Source: Geovibrio ferrireducens
Lineage (GTDB): Bacteria > Chrysiogenota > Deferribacteres > Deferribacterales > Geovibrionaceae
Reading direction: 5' to 3'
NCBI RefSeq assembly: GCF_026226615.1
Contig: NZ_JAJAPB010000015.1
Coordinates: forward strand, 1 to 64,000
Length of the DNA stretch: 64,000 nt
Of the stretch, positions 43,095 through 51,690 are shown in pieces. Positions within the stretch are counted from its first letter, which is position 1; each line of letters begins with the position of its first letter. A program made the translations under genes and the position numbers. Under the pieces are notes generated by a model that saw nothing but the letters and a program-made list of their open reading frames with translations, was not told where the DNA came from and did no database searches.

Positions 43095-45290
43095 TTGAGA
43101 AGATTTATTATCGGCGTGTGTGCAGCACTTTATTTGGCATGTCCGGCTATGGCGGATGAAAGCCTTATGAGGACAACAATTTACCTGGATGAAGTTTCAG
43201 TAACTGCCGAATCCGCAGCAGATTCAGACTTGAATGTCAGTGAGCAGAAGGTGGCTGAAAAGAACAGAAGCGGCAATATAGCCGACTTTCTTGTAAAAGA
43301 TCCGGAGATTTCCTTCAAGCGCAAGACTGCCTTCGGTGACAGCGGCGACATCATCTCCATCAGAGGGATGGAAAGCAAAAGGATCATGCTTAACCTTGAT
43401 GGCAGAAACATCAGCTCAACAGGGAACGTCGGGGGCAACTATATAGATTTCGGCACTATTCCCCTTGATAATATTGAGAGAATTGAGGTTATAAAGGGCG
43501 GCAGCAGTGCGGAATACGGCAACAACGCGCTGGGCGGCGTGATTAATGCCTATACCAAACGCCCCTCCAAAGAGGCATCCGCATCAATATATGCCACAAT
43601 GGGCGGCTGGGATAATGCGGGTGACTATCATAACATACGGGGCAGCTTTGCAAAAAGCTTCGGCGCATTCGGGGTGAGTCTGGGGATGAGCCATCAGGAG
43701 GCGGACGCATACCTGAGAAACAATGACTATGAATCACTGCATATCAATCCGAAGTTCTATCTGAGTCTGCCTTGGCAGGGGGAGCTTGTTCTTGGGTATA
43801 AGTACAGCAAAACCACAAGAGGGCTCATCCGCTCAAACAGGGATGACGGCAAGCCGTCGTCTGACTCGGATCCGTCTGTTCCGGGCTTTGATACGCCCAT
43901 AGACAGCAATTATCCCACAGCCAGCGGTGAATATTTCGCAGGCGGCTCACCCACCCCCTCAATGAGCGTAATAGGTGACGGAGCATACTGGGATAAGATA
44001 AGGCATATGCTGGATGTTACATACACTCAGCCCATAGGCGACAGGGCCTACATTGAGGCCATGGCTTATAAAAACTATGAAGACCGCTATGAGAAAAACT
44101 ATGCCGATGTTGCCGCAAGGCTCCAGATACTGACTGCGAACCCGAACGATTTTAATCAGGCACTCACGTCTGACGGCGACCTTGTGCTGGATAGAAAAAT
44201 CAAGGTGGACAGGAGCTATGGCTACAAGCTGAAAACCGTTGCGGAACTTGAGAAGCATACCCTCACCGCGGGAGCGGAATCAAAGGCTATGAGATCCGGC
44301 GGCATAGAGGTGCGTTATGTGGACACCAACTACAATAAGGCCGGAGCTAACCAGTGGACAGGAACCATGGCGGGAAGCAGCGGCTCAGAGGCTGATGTTT
44401 ACGGCTTTTTCATTTCCGACAGTTTCAGAGTAACCGACAGGCTCACTGCTGATTTCGGCATGCGCTACGACACATACGATGCCAAAAGCGGCGACAACAG
44501 CTATGAGGACGGCAAAGCAACGCCGAAGGCAGGGCTCACATATGCTCTGACACCGAATGACAAGTTATCGCTGTTTGTTTATCAGAACTACAGAACCCCC
44601 ACTCTGCCTGAACTGTGGTGGAACTCTCAGGCCAGTTCGGGCGACAGCACGGTAAATGTGCCCTATCTCATAGGGAAAAAGCTCAAACCCGAATCCGCCA
44701 CAGGTATAGATGCCGCCTATGCCCACACTTTTCCCGGCAAAGGCAGGGTTAAGCTTTCCGCTTTCTATTATGATATAGAGGACTATATACTGCACAAGGC
44801 GGTTTATGTGAACCGTCCGCAGAGTTATCAGGCATGGGCGGCGTATAATACGGATGCTGAATTCTACGGAACAACGCTGGACGGTTCCTACGATGTAACA
44901 CGCACGCTCAGCGCACGCCTCAGCGGAACATATCAGAAAACAAAGAAAAAGAACGACCCCTCAGACCCGGACAATACTCTTGAGGAAGTGGACTACATCC
45001 CCGATGTAAAGGCCTCTGCAGGATTTAGCTGGGATATAACAAAAAAAATCAGTCTGGATATGGGGCTCAACTATACCGGCAGACGTTTTTACACCGTAAA
45101 CACAGCCACTCTGACAAAAGGGGAGCTTGGCGGCTACACCACTGTTGATGCGAGCCTCCGCTACAGGCTTGATAAGCGTACAGTGCTTGAGATATACGGT
45201 GAAAACCTGACGGATAAGGAATATGAAGAGACATGGGGCTATCCCGCCATGGGGATCAATATGGGAGCAAGCGTAAAATGGACACTGTAG
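43095..45290 (+). CDS. TonB-dependent receptor
   Basis: Outer-membrane active-transport barrel, about 731 residues. Signal peptide MRRFIIGVCAALYLACPAMA precedes a TonB-box-like stretch (IYLDEVSVTAE). The plug has KTAFGDSGDIISIRGMESKR and IERIEVIKGGSSAEYGNNAL, and the barrel ends with a terminal strand closing on MGASVKWTL. I choose TTG 43095, with GGAGG five bases upstream and a clean signal peptide; GTG 43062 would add eleven extra residues. The adjacent methyltransferase and binding protein suggest a chelated-metal ligand (ferric siderophore or corrinoid). Confidence 0.92.
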   Translation: MRRFIIGVCAALYLACPAMADESLMRTTIYLDEVSVTAESAADSDLNVSEQKVAEKNRSGNIADFLVKDPEISFKRKTAFGDSGDIISIRGMESKRIMLNLDGRNISSTGNVGGNYIDFGTIPLDNIERIEVIKGGSSAEYGNNALGGVINAYTKRPSKEASASIYATMGGWDNAGDYHNIRGSFAKSFGAFGVSLGMSHQEADAYLRNNDYESLHINPKFYLSLPWQGELVLGYKYSKTTRGLIRSNRDDGKPSSDSDPSVPGFDTPIDSNYPTASGEYFAGGSPTPSMSVIGDGAYWDKIRHMLDVTYTQPIGDRAYIEAMAYKNYEDRYEKNYADVAARLQILTANPNDFNQALTSDGDLVLDRKIKVDRSYGYKLKTVAELEKHTLTAGAESKAMRSGGIEVRYVDTNYNKAGANQWTGTMAGSSGSEADVYGFFISDSFRVTDRLTADFGMRYDTYDAKSGDNSYEDGKATPKAGLTYALTPNDKLSLFVYQNYRTPTLPELWWNSQASSGDSTVNVPYLIGKKLKPESATGIDAAYAHTFPGKGRVKLSAFYYDIEDYILHKAVYVNRPQSYQAWAAYNTDAEFYGTTLDGSYDVTRTLSARLSGTYQKTKKKNDPSDPDNTLEEVDYIPDVKASAGFSWDITKKISLDMGLNYTGRRFYTVNTATLTKGELGGYTTVDASLRYRLDKRTVLEIYGENLTDKEYEETWGYPAMGINMGASVKWTL

Positions 45291-46039
45291 CAGCGAGAGC
45301 ACAGCAGGAAAAATTCTGGAATAACAAAGCAAAAAACTTCCCCCGTTATGAAGCGGGGGAAGATAATTATGAGTCACGCATGCTGAACATCGCCCGCAGT
45401 CACGGGGTGGTTTTCAAGGATGCGGATATTCTTGATGTCGGCTGCGGAAGCGGCATGTACACCATCCGCCTTGCGAAAGAGGCAAAGCATGTCACCGCTG
45501 CTGATATATCAAGCGAGATGCTGCGCATACTGAAAGATGACGCGGAGGCGCAGGGTATAAATAATATCGTGACATACCTCGGCGACTGGCTTGAATTTAA
45601 ATCCGACAGGAAGTTCGATGTTGTTTTCTGTTCCATGACACCGGCTGTGCAGTCTGAGGAAGGCAGGCTTAAGGTTCTGGAGCATGCAAAAGGCTGGGTT
45701 GTATATATGGGTTTTGCCGGAAGGATGGAGTCATGCATGCTTTCCGGCCTTTATGAGCATTACGGTATTATACCCAAAAAGTTCAACGATGCCCCCGCCA
45801 TGCGTGAGTGGCTTCAGAACAGAAGAGCGGAGTACACGGCATATCCTGTCGAGGGTGAATGGATTGTGCCCAGAACCTATGAGGAGGCAGCTTCAAACTG
45901 CCGTGACATGCTTTCAATATACGGCGTGACACCGGAGGATGACTTGCTGGAAAAACATATCAGGCCTCATCTGGATGAAAGCGGAAAGTACATCGAGCGC
46001 ACCTCATACAGCATAGAGATGATAATATGGCACGTCTGA
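45278..46039 (+). CDS. Class I SAM-dependent methyltransferase in the uptake cluster
   Basis: 253 residues. The SAM site ILDVGCGSGMYTIRLAKEAK near 50 is intact, followed by VTAADISSEMLRIL and FDVVFCSMTPAVQ. It starts at ATG 45278, inside the last codons of the receptor (13-base overlap), and its stop overlaps the binding-protein gene by 13 bases. Because it is locked between uptake genes, it may modify the transported chelate or a product of its breakdown. The substrate is unknown. Confidence 0.88.
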   Translation: MDTVAARAQQEKFWNNKAKNFPRYEAGEDNYESRMLNIARSHGVVFKDADILDVGCGSGMYTIRLAKEAKHVTAADISSEMLRILKDDAEAQGINNIVTYLGDWLEFKSDRKFDVVFCSMTPAVQSEEGRLKVLEHAKGWVVYMGFAGRMESCMLSGLYEHYGIIPKKFNDAPAMREWLQNRRAEYTAYPVEGEWIVPRTYEEAASNCRDMLSIYGVTPEDDLLEKHIRPHLDESGKYIERTSYSIEMIIWHV

Positions 46040-47085
46040 TTATATGTCTTTTCGCCCTTCTGCTTGCTCCTGCCGCATGGGCGAAGGCTATTACCGATGT
46101 TTTCGGCCGCACAGTCAATGTGCCTGATAGGGTCGAAAGGGTGATTTCCATCGGCAGCAGCATGGCATTTGTTACCTATCTCAGGGCACAGAATCTGGCT
46201 GTCGGTGTTGAGGATGTGGAGAAAGCTGCGGATTACACCAAGCCGTATATTCAGGCTAATTTTGAGACGGTGAAGGATCTCCCCGTGATAGGCAAAGCGG
46301 GCGCGGTGCGCATGCCGAACTATGAGAGGATTATAAGCCTCAAGCCTGATGTGGTTTTTATAGTATCAACGGACAGGGGCGAGCCGGATCTTGTTCAGCG
46401 TAAACTGAATATCCCGGTTGTTGCTGTGGGCTACGGTCTGCCGAACTTTGATCAGGATGTTTTCTTCCGTTCGATCAGGATTACTGCCGAGGTTCTCAGC
46501 AGGAAGGAGAGAGCAGAGGAACTCATATCATACATAAAAAGCCTGACAGTTAAGCTGAACCGTGCACCGGAGAAGAAGGCCGAGGCTTATCTGGGCGCTA
46601 TTTCCTATAAAGGGCATCAGGGGCTGAACAGCACTGCGGCGGATTTTCTTCCCATGCAGCTTGCAGGGATAAAAAACACTGCTGACGGAGAGCGGAAAAG
46701 CGGCCAGTTCTTCGTGAACCGTGAGTATGTTCTGGCGAAGAATCCGGAAATAATTTTCATCGACGGAAACGGTTTGCCGCTTATTGCTGATGACGCGCGG
46801 AAGCACCCTGAGTTTTACTCAAGGCTCAGGGCGTTCAGAAACGGGAAGGTCTTTCTGCTTCTCCCCCATACAACCTACTTTACTAACCCAGAGATGCTTT
46901 ATGTAAATGCTTTTCTTATGGCGAAGTCGGCATATCCTGAAATATACGGCGACATAGATCCGGCCGCAGTGGCGGATGAGATTGTATCTGCATTCACAGG
47001 CAAGGGAATATACGGTTTTCTTAAGAAGACAACTGGCGGCTACGGTGTTCTGGAGCTGACCTCTGACGGCATAAAAATCAAATAA
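46027..47085 (+). CDS. Periplasmic metal-chelate binding protein (FecB/BtuF-like)
   Basis: 352 residues with signal peptide MARLIICLFALLLAPAAWA. ITDVFGRTVNVPDRVERVIS and RIISLKPDVVFIVSTDRGEP are typical of type III solute-binding proteins for iron-siderophore or cobalamin import. SSTADF-like and PEIIFIDGN segments lie later. No permease or ATPase gene follows; a terminator does. It presumably delivers to an ABC importer encoded elsewhere. Confidence 0.88.
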   Translation: MARLIICLFALLLAPAAWAKAITDVFGRTVNVPDRVERVISIGSSMAFVTYLRAQNLAVGVEDVEKAADYTKPYIQANFETVKDLPVIGKAGAVRMPNYERIISLKPDVVFIVSTDRGEPDLVQRKLNIPVVAVGYGLPNFDQDVFFRSIRITAEVLSRKERAEELISYIKSLTVKLNRAPEKKAEAYLGAISYKGHQGLNSTAADFLPMQLAGIKNTADGERKSGQFFVNREYVLAKNPEIIFIDGNGLPLIADDARKHPEFYSRLRAFRNGKVFLLLPHTTYFTNPEMLYVNAFLMAKSAYPEIYGDIDPAAVADEIVSAFTGKGIYGFLKKTTGGYGVLELTSDGIKIK

Positions 47086-47112
47086 AAAAGGGAGCCTCCT
47101 GCGGGGGCTCCC
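47084..47112 (-). terminator. Terminator of the second MFS gene (bidirectional position)
   Basis: A ten-base-pair stem GGGAGCCTCC/GGGGGCTCCC with a three-base loop (one T-G pair) is flanked on the minus strand by TTTTTT. It lies between two convergent genes and is nearly identical to the hairpin at 48534. Confidence 0.8.
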
Positions 47113-47134
47113 TGAAAGTTTAAGCTGACACGGC

Positions 47135-48271
47135 TTAACTTTTCATGGTCTTCACCAGCAGGGCGGCGGCAGCAAAAAGCATTACCGCCTGCAGCAGAAG
47201 AATACTGCTGATAAGCTCCGCAGACCCGAACACTCCTGTTATAAACGGCACAGTGAAATACCCAATGCCCCAGAACATGAAGTAAACTCCGGACGAGGCT
47301 CCCGCATGGGAGGAATCCGCCTTAACCTGAAGATACAGCATGGAAGCTATGCTGAATATTCCGAGCCCTGATGTAAGGAGCAGCAACCCTGCGAAAAGCA
47401 GAATCCCGCTGTTGTGTATGATTACCAGCAAGCCTGCCCCCATGGACAGCACTCCTGTCGTAAGTGCCTGTCTGAGGTTCTGTATTTTTACAATCCTCCC
47501 TGAGACGATCTGAATTATCCCCAGAGTAAAAAAGCTGAGAGAAAAGGCGATGTTTGCAAGACCGTGATCCATATTTTTCACCGACAGCACAAATGCCGGG
47601 ATAACGCTGACAATCAGCCCGTATGATGCCCCGTACATAACTATTCCCGCCAGAACAGATTTGTTGAGCAGTCTGATGATGCTCATCATTCCGGCTTTGG
47701 CTTCGATTTTCCTATCTGTCCGGTATTTCGGTGCAGCCAGTGCCAGTATTATGAATCCTCCGGTCACGGATGCGGCGGAAAAGCCGAGGAATGTGGACTG
47801 GGCTCCGAAGACATCCGCAATATATGTGCCCGCCAGAGGGCCAGCGGTGAGTCCGAAGTGGAAGGAAGCCGTGTACCAGCCCATTACCTGTGCCTTATTC
47901 TCAGGGTAAAGAAGCGCCAGCAGTACGGGCGAAAGCGACCAGAGCGGTGCTTCCCCCACTCCCTGAATAACCCTGCCGATGATTAGCCACTGAACCGAAT
48001 CAGCCGAATAATAAACCATGCCGGACACTCCGCACAGAAGAAAGCCTGCTATGATGACCGGTCTGAAACCGAAACGGTCCGCAATTTTTCCGAGCGGGTA
48101 CTGGGAAAGGATATAGGCCAGACCGAAAGCCGAGGCGAGAAAACCGCTCATGGCGGCGGAACCTGACAGCTTTGTCATTTTATCCGGCAGGTAGGTAAAA
48201 CACACTCCGAGACCGAACATAATGACGAATATACTGCTGTTGACAGCAGCCATATAACGTATTGATGACAT
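47135..48271 (-). CDS. MFS transporter preceded by a leader peptide
   Basis: 378 residues with about 12 membrane segments. GLAYILSQYPLGKIADRFG near 50 is the MFS loop 2-3 motif, and LIIGRVIQGVGEAPLWSLSP near 90 is the proton-drug-antiporter style segment. It stands next to the metal-chelate uptake genes, so siderophore export or chelate import is possible. The stretch 48272-48533 upstream holds a 19-codon ORF, a promoter and a palindrome. Confidence 0.85.
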   Translation of the reverse strand: MSSIRYMAAVNSSIFVIMFGLGVCFTYLPDKMTKLSGSAAMSGFLASAFGLAYILSQYPLGKIADRFGFRPVIIAGFLLCGVSGMVYYSADSVQWLIIGRVIQGVGEAPLWSLSPVLLALLYPENKAQVMGWYTASFHFGLTAGPLAGTYIADVFGAQSTFLGFSAASVTGGFIILALAAPKYRTDRKIEAKAGMMSIIRLLNKSVLAGIVMYGASYGLIVSVIPAFVLSVKNMDHGLANIAFSLSFFTLGIIQIVSGRIVKIQNLRQALTTGVLSMGAGLLVIIHNSGILLFAGLLLLTSGLGIFSIASMLYLQVKADSSHAGASSGVYFMFWGIGYFTVPFITGVFGSAELISSILLLQAVMLFAAAALLVKTMKS

Positions 48272-48365
48272 AATAATAACTCCTTGGATAAACGGACAAA
48301 ATCTCAGGAGTACGCTTTAGGTTGCGGTGTTGGTTTAAAACGGACTCCGAATGCCGGTTAAAGAA

Positions 48366-48425
48366 TCAGGCAGCCGGAGGAGGAGGGGTAAGACCGAAAA
48401 GTTTGTGGAAATCTGAGGCAGACAT
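48366..48425 (-). CDS. 19-residue leader peptide ORF with four prolines
   Basis: On the minus strand MSASDFHKLFGLTPPPPAA runs from ATG 48425 to TGA 48366. AGGGG lies eight bases before the ATG. It begins about 18 bases after the predicted transcript start and ends 95 bases before the MFS ATG. The four consecutive prolines would stall ribosomes without EF-P, so translation could control a downstream structure (a GGAGT/ACTCC pairing is possible in the gap). No similar gene is known to me; the ORF could be chance. Confidence 0.5.
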   Translation of the reverse strand: MSASDFHKLFGLTPPPPAA

Positions 48426-48449
48426 TTTTAATTCCCCTGTTTTTTTGTG

Positions 48450-48493
48450 AGTATTACTGCGGCCGGGCGCATTGTCAACATATATATTATATG
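48450..48493 (-). promoter_or_regulatory. Promoter and palindromic operator for the MFS leader transcript
   Basis: Minus strand: perfect TTGACA (48473-48478) and TAATAC (48451-48456), spacer 16 bases. Directly upstream, 48479-48493 is a perfect inverted repeat, CATATA-TAT-TATATG, a possible regulator site. Confidence 0.55.
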
Positions 48494-48533
48494 TGATGTC
48501 CGTTGAGGATACCCGCTGACGGGCACTGCGGGA

Positions 48534-48563
48534 TAAAAAAAGGGAGCCTCTTGCGGGGCTCCC
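48534..48563 (-). terminator. Terminator of the rpsF-ssb-rpsR operon
   Basis: On the minus strand GGGAGCC/GGCTCCC with an eight-base loop is followed by TTTTTTTT, 34 bases after the rpsR stop. Nearly the same sequence as the hairpin at 47084. Confidence 0.88.
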
Positions 48564-48596
48564 TGTCTGTTGTTTTAATTGCGGTTCAGCCTGATA

Positions 48597-48827
48597 TTAT
48601 CTGTCAAGGCTGAAGGGGAGAAGGATGATGGTACGTGCGGTTTTAACAGCAGAAGCGAGTGCTCTCTGGTGTCTTGCGCATGTGCCTGTAAGCCTTCTGG
48701 GCATTATTTTACCTCTTTCGGTTACGAAACCTCTGAGGAGTTTAGCGTCTTTGTAGTCTATATCGATTTTTTCCGCGCAGAACCTGCACACTTTCTTTTT
48801 CTGAAATTTTCTTCTTAAAACAGCCAT
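48597..48827 (-). CDS. rpsR: 30S ribosomal protein S18
   Basis: 76 residues, standard length. [12 protein letters not shown] carries the CxxC of the zinc-type S18, and [22 protein letters not shown] is the conserved C-terminal half. Last gene of rpsF-ssb-rpsR. Binds S6 on the small subunit. rplI, often next in line, is not here. Confidence 0.97.
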   Translation of the reverse strand: MAVLRRKFQKKKVCRFCAEKIDIDYKDAKLLRGFVTERGKIMPRRLTGTCARHQRALASAVKTARTIILLPFSLDR

Positions 48828-48855
48828 TTTATATAGTCCTCCGTTTGCTCAGCGC

Positions 48856-49269
48856 CTAAAACGGTATGTCGTCTTCGCTGAAATCGTCGCTGCTGCCGCC
48901 TGAAGAGAAGCCGCCGTCACTGCCTGAATAGTCTCCGCCTTTGTCCCCTTTTCTTGATGAGACAAGCTGGATATTTTCGGCGATCACTTCATGCTTGCTG
49001 CGTTTCTGTCCTTCCTGCTCCCACACATTCTGGGAGAGGCGTCCTTCCACCAGTACAGGGCTGCCTTTCGTGAGGTATTCCCCGCAGATTTCGCCGAGTT
49101 TGCCGAAAGCCACTATGTCGATGAACATTGTCTCTTCCTTGTCCTTGCTTCTTCTGCTGTTTACAGCGAGGCCGAACTTGGCCACTGCGAGATCCCTTCC
49201 GGGAACATATCTTACTTCGGGGTTGCGGGTACAGTTACCCAACAGTACTACCTTGTTGAAAAAGCCCAT
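48856..49269 (-). CDS. ssb: Single-stranded DNA-binding protein
   Basis: 137 residues. MGFFNKVVLLGNCTRNPEVR and VAKFGLAVNSRRSKDKEETM form the OB-fold start; WEQEGQKRSKHEVIAENIQ is the later part. A Gly/Ser-rich tail ends with DFSEDDIPF, the acidic protein-interaction tip that recruits repair and replication partners. Between rpsF and rpsR as in many bacteria. Confidence 0.97.
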   Translation of the reverse strand: MGFFNKVVLLGNCTRNPEVRYVPGRDLAVAKFGLAVNSRRSKDKEETMFIDIVAFGKLGEICGEYLTKGSPVLVEGRLSQNVWEQEGQKRSKHEVIAENIQLVSSRKGDKGGDYSGSDGGFSSGGSSDDFSEDDIPF

Positions 49270-49302
49270 GGTAAATTCCTTATCCGGCGGATATTTATAT
49301 TG

Positions 49303-49743
49303 TTATTCGGAAATCTCTTCCGAGTCAGTCTCTGCAGCCGAGTCATCGCCGTCCTCAAAGGGAGCTCTGTCCTCTCTGGGTTTTCTGGGGTTGACTTTCT
49401 TGCCCTTTCTGTCAGGTCTGGGAGCGGGGTCTTTTCTGGGTTTCAGTTTGAATTTCTTATCGTCGATTTTGACGATGCAGAACCTGAGAACGTCCTCGCT
49501 GTAGCGGTAGCGTTTTTCAAGCTCTTCGTTGTAGTTGCCGCCGGCGTTGTACTGAATAAGGAAGTAGTAGCCTTCGCGGTAGTCTTCAACTTCGTAAGCG
49601 AAAGAAAGTTTGCCCCAGGGCTCAACTTTAAGAATTTCGCCGCCGTTCTGCTCAATGTTCCCCTTGAAAAACTCAAGGTTTGCGTCAATCTCTTCCTGCG
49701 TAAGGTCGGGACGGACGATGAAAATAGTTTCGTAAGTAACCAA
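49303..49743 (-). CDS. rpsF: 30S ribosomal protein S6
   Basis: 146 residues, with a normal S6 domain of about 100 (VTYETIFIVRPDL; FLIQYNAGG; DVLRFCIVKID) and a charged C-terminal extension rich in Arg, Lys, Asp and Glu. The start is a TTG at 49743, with GGAGG five bases upstream. First gene of the operon. Confidence 0.95.
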   Translation of the reverse strand: MVTYETIFIVRPDLTQEEIDANLEFFKGNIEQNGGEILKVEPWGKLSFAYEVEDYREGYYFLIQYNAGGNYNEELEKRYRYSEDVLRFCIVKIDDKKFKLKPRKDPAPRPDRKGKKVNPRKPREDRAPFEDGDDSAAETDSEEISE

Positions 49744-49946
49744 TTTGTCCTCCTTTTGGTTAAAGCCGCAGATTCATCAGCTCTGCAGCAAGGCAGAAGA
49801 TCTTTTTATCAATACCTATGCGGTAAGTCAACCGAAAAGATCCTTTTTTATGGTGGATTCCGGGCATCAGCCCAATATTGTTTGTTACTATTATATACGG
49901 ATGTGTGCTTAAGAGGCAGGGAAGAATTTTTTTCAGGAGGTTTATC

Positions 49947-50675
49947 ATGAAGTACGTGCTGGCTGTGATTATGTTTCTGATGACCGTTTCGGTTTATGCG
50001 GGGGAATCTGTTGTGTATAAGTCCGGCAACGCCGAATACGAAGGTTTTTACTCGCCCGTTTCAGCAAAGGCTCCTCTGGTTCTCATAGTGCATGACTGGG
50101 ACGGCCTGGACGGATATGAGATTAAAAGAGTCGAAATGCTTAACAAATTGGGTTATTCTGCATTTGCAGTTGATATGTTCGGAAAAGGTGTCCGCCCTGC
50201 GGAGATTTCAGAGAGGAGACGGCTCACAGGTGAGCTTTACGCTGACAGGGAAAAGATGAGGAGAATCCTTCAGGCAGGTTTCGACAAGGCTGAATCCCTC
50301 GGCGCGAACACGGGCAACGCAGTGATTATCGGCTACTGCTTCGGCGGAACTGTGGCTCTGGAATACGCAAGGAGCGGCGCGCCGCTTAAATCATTCATCT
50401 CCTTCCACGGCGGAATAGATACCCCGCAGGGGCAGGACTATTCCGGAACAAAGGGCGAAGTGGTGATTTTCCACGGAACGGCTGATGCGGCTGTGAGCAT
50501 GGAGAGTTTTGCAAAGCTTGCTGTACAGCTTGAAAATGAAGGGGTAAGGCATGAGATGACCACCTACAGCGGTGCTCCCCATGCTTTCACTGTTTTCGGC
50601 TCACAGAGCTACCGCAGGGATGCGGATGAAAAATCATGGAAACGCTTCACGGAGTATCTGAAAGAAATTTTTTAA
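49947..50675 (+). CDS. Exported dienelactone hydrolase family protein
   Basis: 242 residues with a signal peptide (MKYVLAVIMFLMTVSVYAG). The nucleophile is Cys in GYCFGG, as in dienelactone hydrolase; HDWDGLDGYE and PHAFTVFGS provide the remaining family motifs with the catalytic His. The Asp is likely in GTADAAVS. I start it at ATG 49947 because AGGAGG lies six bases upstream; a longer frame to 49878 lacks support. Substrate unknown. rluD follows nine bases later. Confidence 0.88.
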   Translation: MKYVLAVIMFLMTVSVYAGESVVYKSGNAEYEGFYSPVSAKAPLVLIVHDWDGLDGYEIKRVEMLNKLGYSAFAVDMFGKGVRPAEISERRRLTGELYADREKMRRILQAGFDKAESLGANTGNAVIIGYCFGGTVALEYARSGAPLKSFISFHGGIDTPQGQDYSGTKGEVVIFHGTADAAVSMESFAKLAVQLENEGVRHEMTTYSGAPHAFTVFGSQSYRRDADEKSWKRFTEYLKEIF

Positions 50676-50684
50676 GAAGGAATA

Positions 50685-51608
50685 ATGAGATTCACAGACG
50701 AAACAGCAGAAGTTATTGAATTTACGGCAGATGATGCAGGGGTGCGGCTTGATGTGCTGCTTGCGGCAAAATCCGGCCGGAGCCGGAGCTTCGCCGCCGA
50801 GGTTATAGAAGAAGGTCTGGTCGAGGTCAACGGGCGGATTCCCGCTAAGTCCCTCAAGGTGAAGAAGGGGGACGTCATCCGCATGGAGATCCCGGTGGAA
50901 GAGGCTCCGAGCCTTGAGCCTCAGCCCGTTGACTTTGACGTGATATTTGAGGACGAAAACATGATTGTGGTGAACAAGCCCGCAGGGGTGACTGTGCACC
51001 CCGCACCGGGGTCTCCGGACAGAACACTGGTGAACGGGCTTCTTTACCGATACCGTATAGAAGACCACAACGACTTCCGGCCGGGCATAGTCCACAGGCT
51101 GGACAGGGACACGTCAGGGCTGATTCTGGTTGCAAGGAACAGGGATGCGAGGGAAAAGCTCTCCTCCCTTTTTTTGAACCGCACCGTGGACAAACGTTAT
51201 CTCGCTTTCTGCTGGGGAACCCCTAAATTTGAAACCCTTATTGTTGACGAACCCATAGGCAGACACCCCGCAGACCGCAAACGGATGGCAGTCAGGGAGG
51301 ACGGGCGTTCCGCAAAGAGCCTTTTTACCGTAAAAGAACGTTATAAAAACGCCTTTCTTGCAGAGGTGCGCATATACACCGGACGCACTCACCAGATAAG
51401 GGTTCATGCTGCTCATATTGGACATCCGATACTTGACGATTCGCTTTACGGCGGAAAACATAACAGGGGTTACAAAATTGAAAGGCAGGCTTTACACTCC
51501 TGGAAACTCACTTTTAAAAGCCCTTTTGTTCAAAAAGAAATGGATTTTTGCGCCCCTTTGCCCCATGAAATGGAGCTTCTGAGGGAGAGGCTCCTGAACG
51601 CTAAATAG
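50685..51608 (+). CDS. rluD: RluD-type 23S rRNA pseudouridine synthase
   Basis: 307 residues. An N-terminal S4 RNA-binding domain (RLDVLLAAKSGRSRSFAAEV, EVNGRIPAKS) is followed by the catalytic domain, with GIVHRLDRDTSGLILVA containing the catalytic Asp. The later TGRTHQIRVHAAHIGHP is typical. Modifies helix 69 of 23S rRNA if it is true RluD; RluC is an alternative. A weak hairpin (GTATAG/CTATAC) follows at 51609-51627. Confidence 0.9.
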   Translation: MRFTDETAEVIEFTADDAGVRLDVLLAAKSGRSRSFAAEVIEEGLVEVNGRIPAKSLKVKKGDVIRMEIPVEEAPSLEPQPVDFDVIFEDENMIVVNKPAGVTVHPAPGSPDRTLVNGLLYRYRIEDHNDFRPGIVHRLDRDTSGLILVARNRDAREKLSSLFLNRTVDKRYLAFCWGTPKFETLIVDEPIGRHPADRKRMAVREDGRSAKSLFTVKERYKNAFLAEVRIYTGRTHQIRVHAAHIGHPILDDSLYGGKHNRGYKIERQALHSWKLTFKSPFVQKEMDFCAPLPHEMELLRERLLNAK

Positions 51609-51690
51609 TATAGAGAAAACCTATACCTTCTATTAGTTTACAATACCCCGAAAACGCCAAATCCTTTGATCTGTAAAACGATGTTTCTTG

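Noticed and set aside
48991-49950. Plus-strand 319-codon frame opposite ssb and rpsF
   Set aside because: Antisense to two ribosomal/replication genes with all conserved motifs; Phe/Val-rich composition typical of mirror frames.
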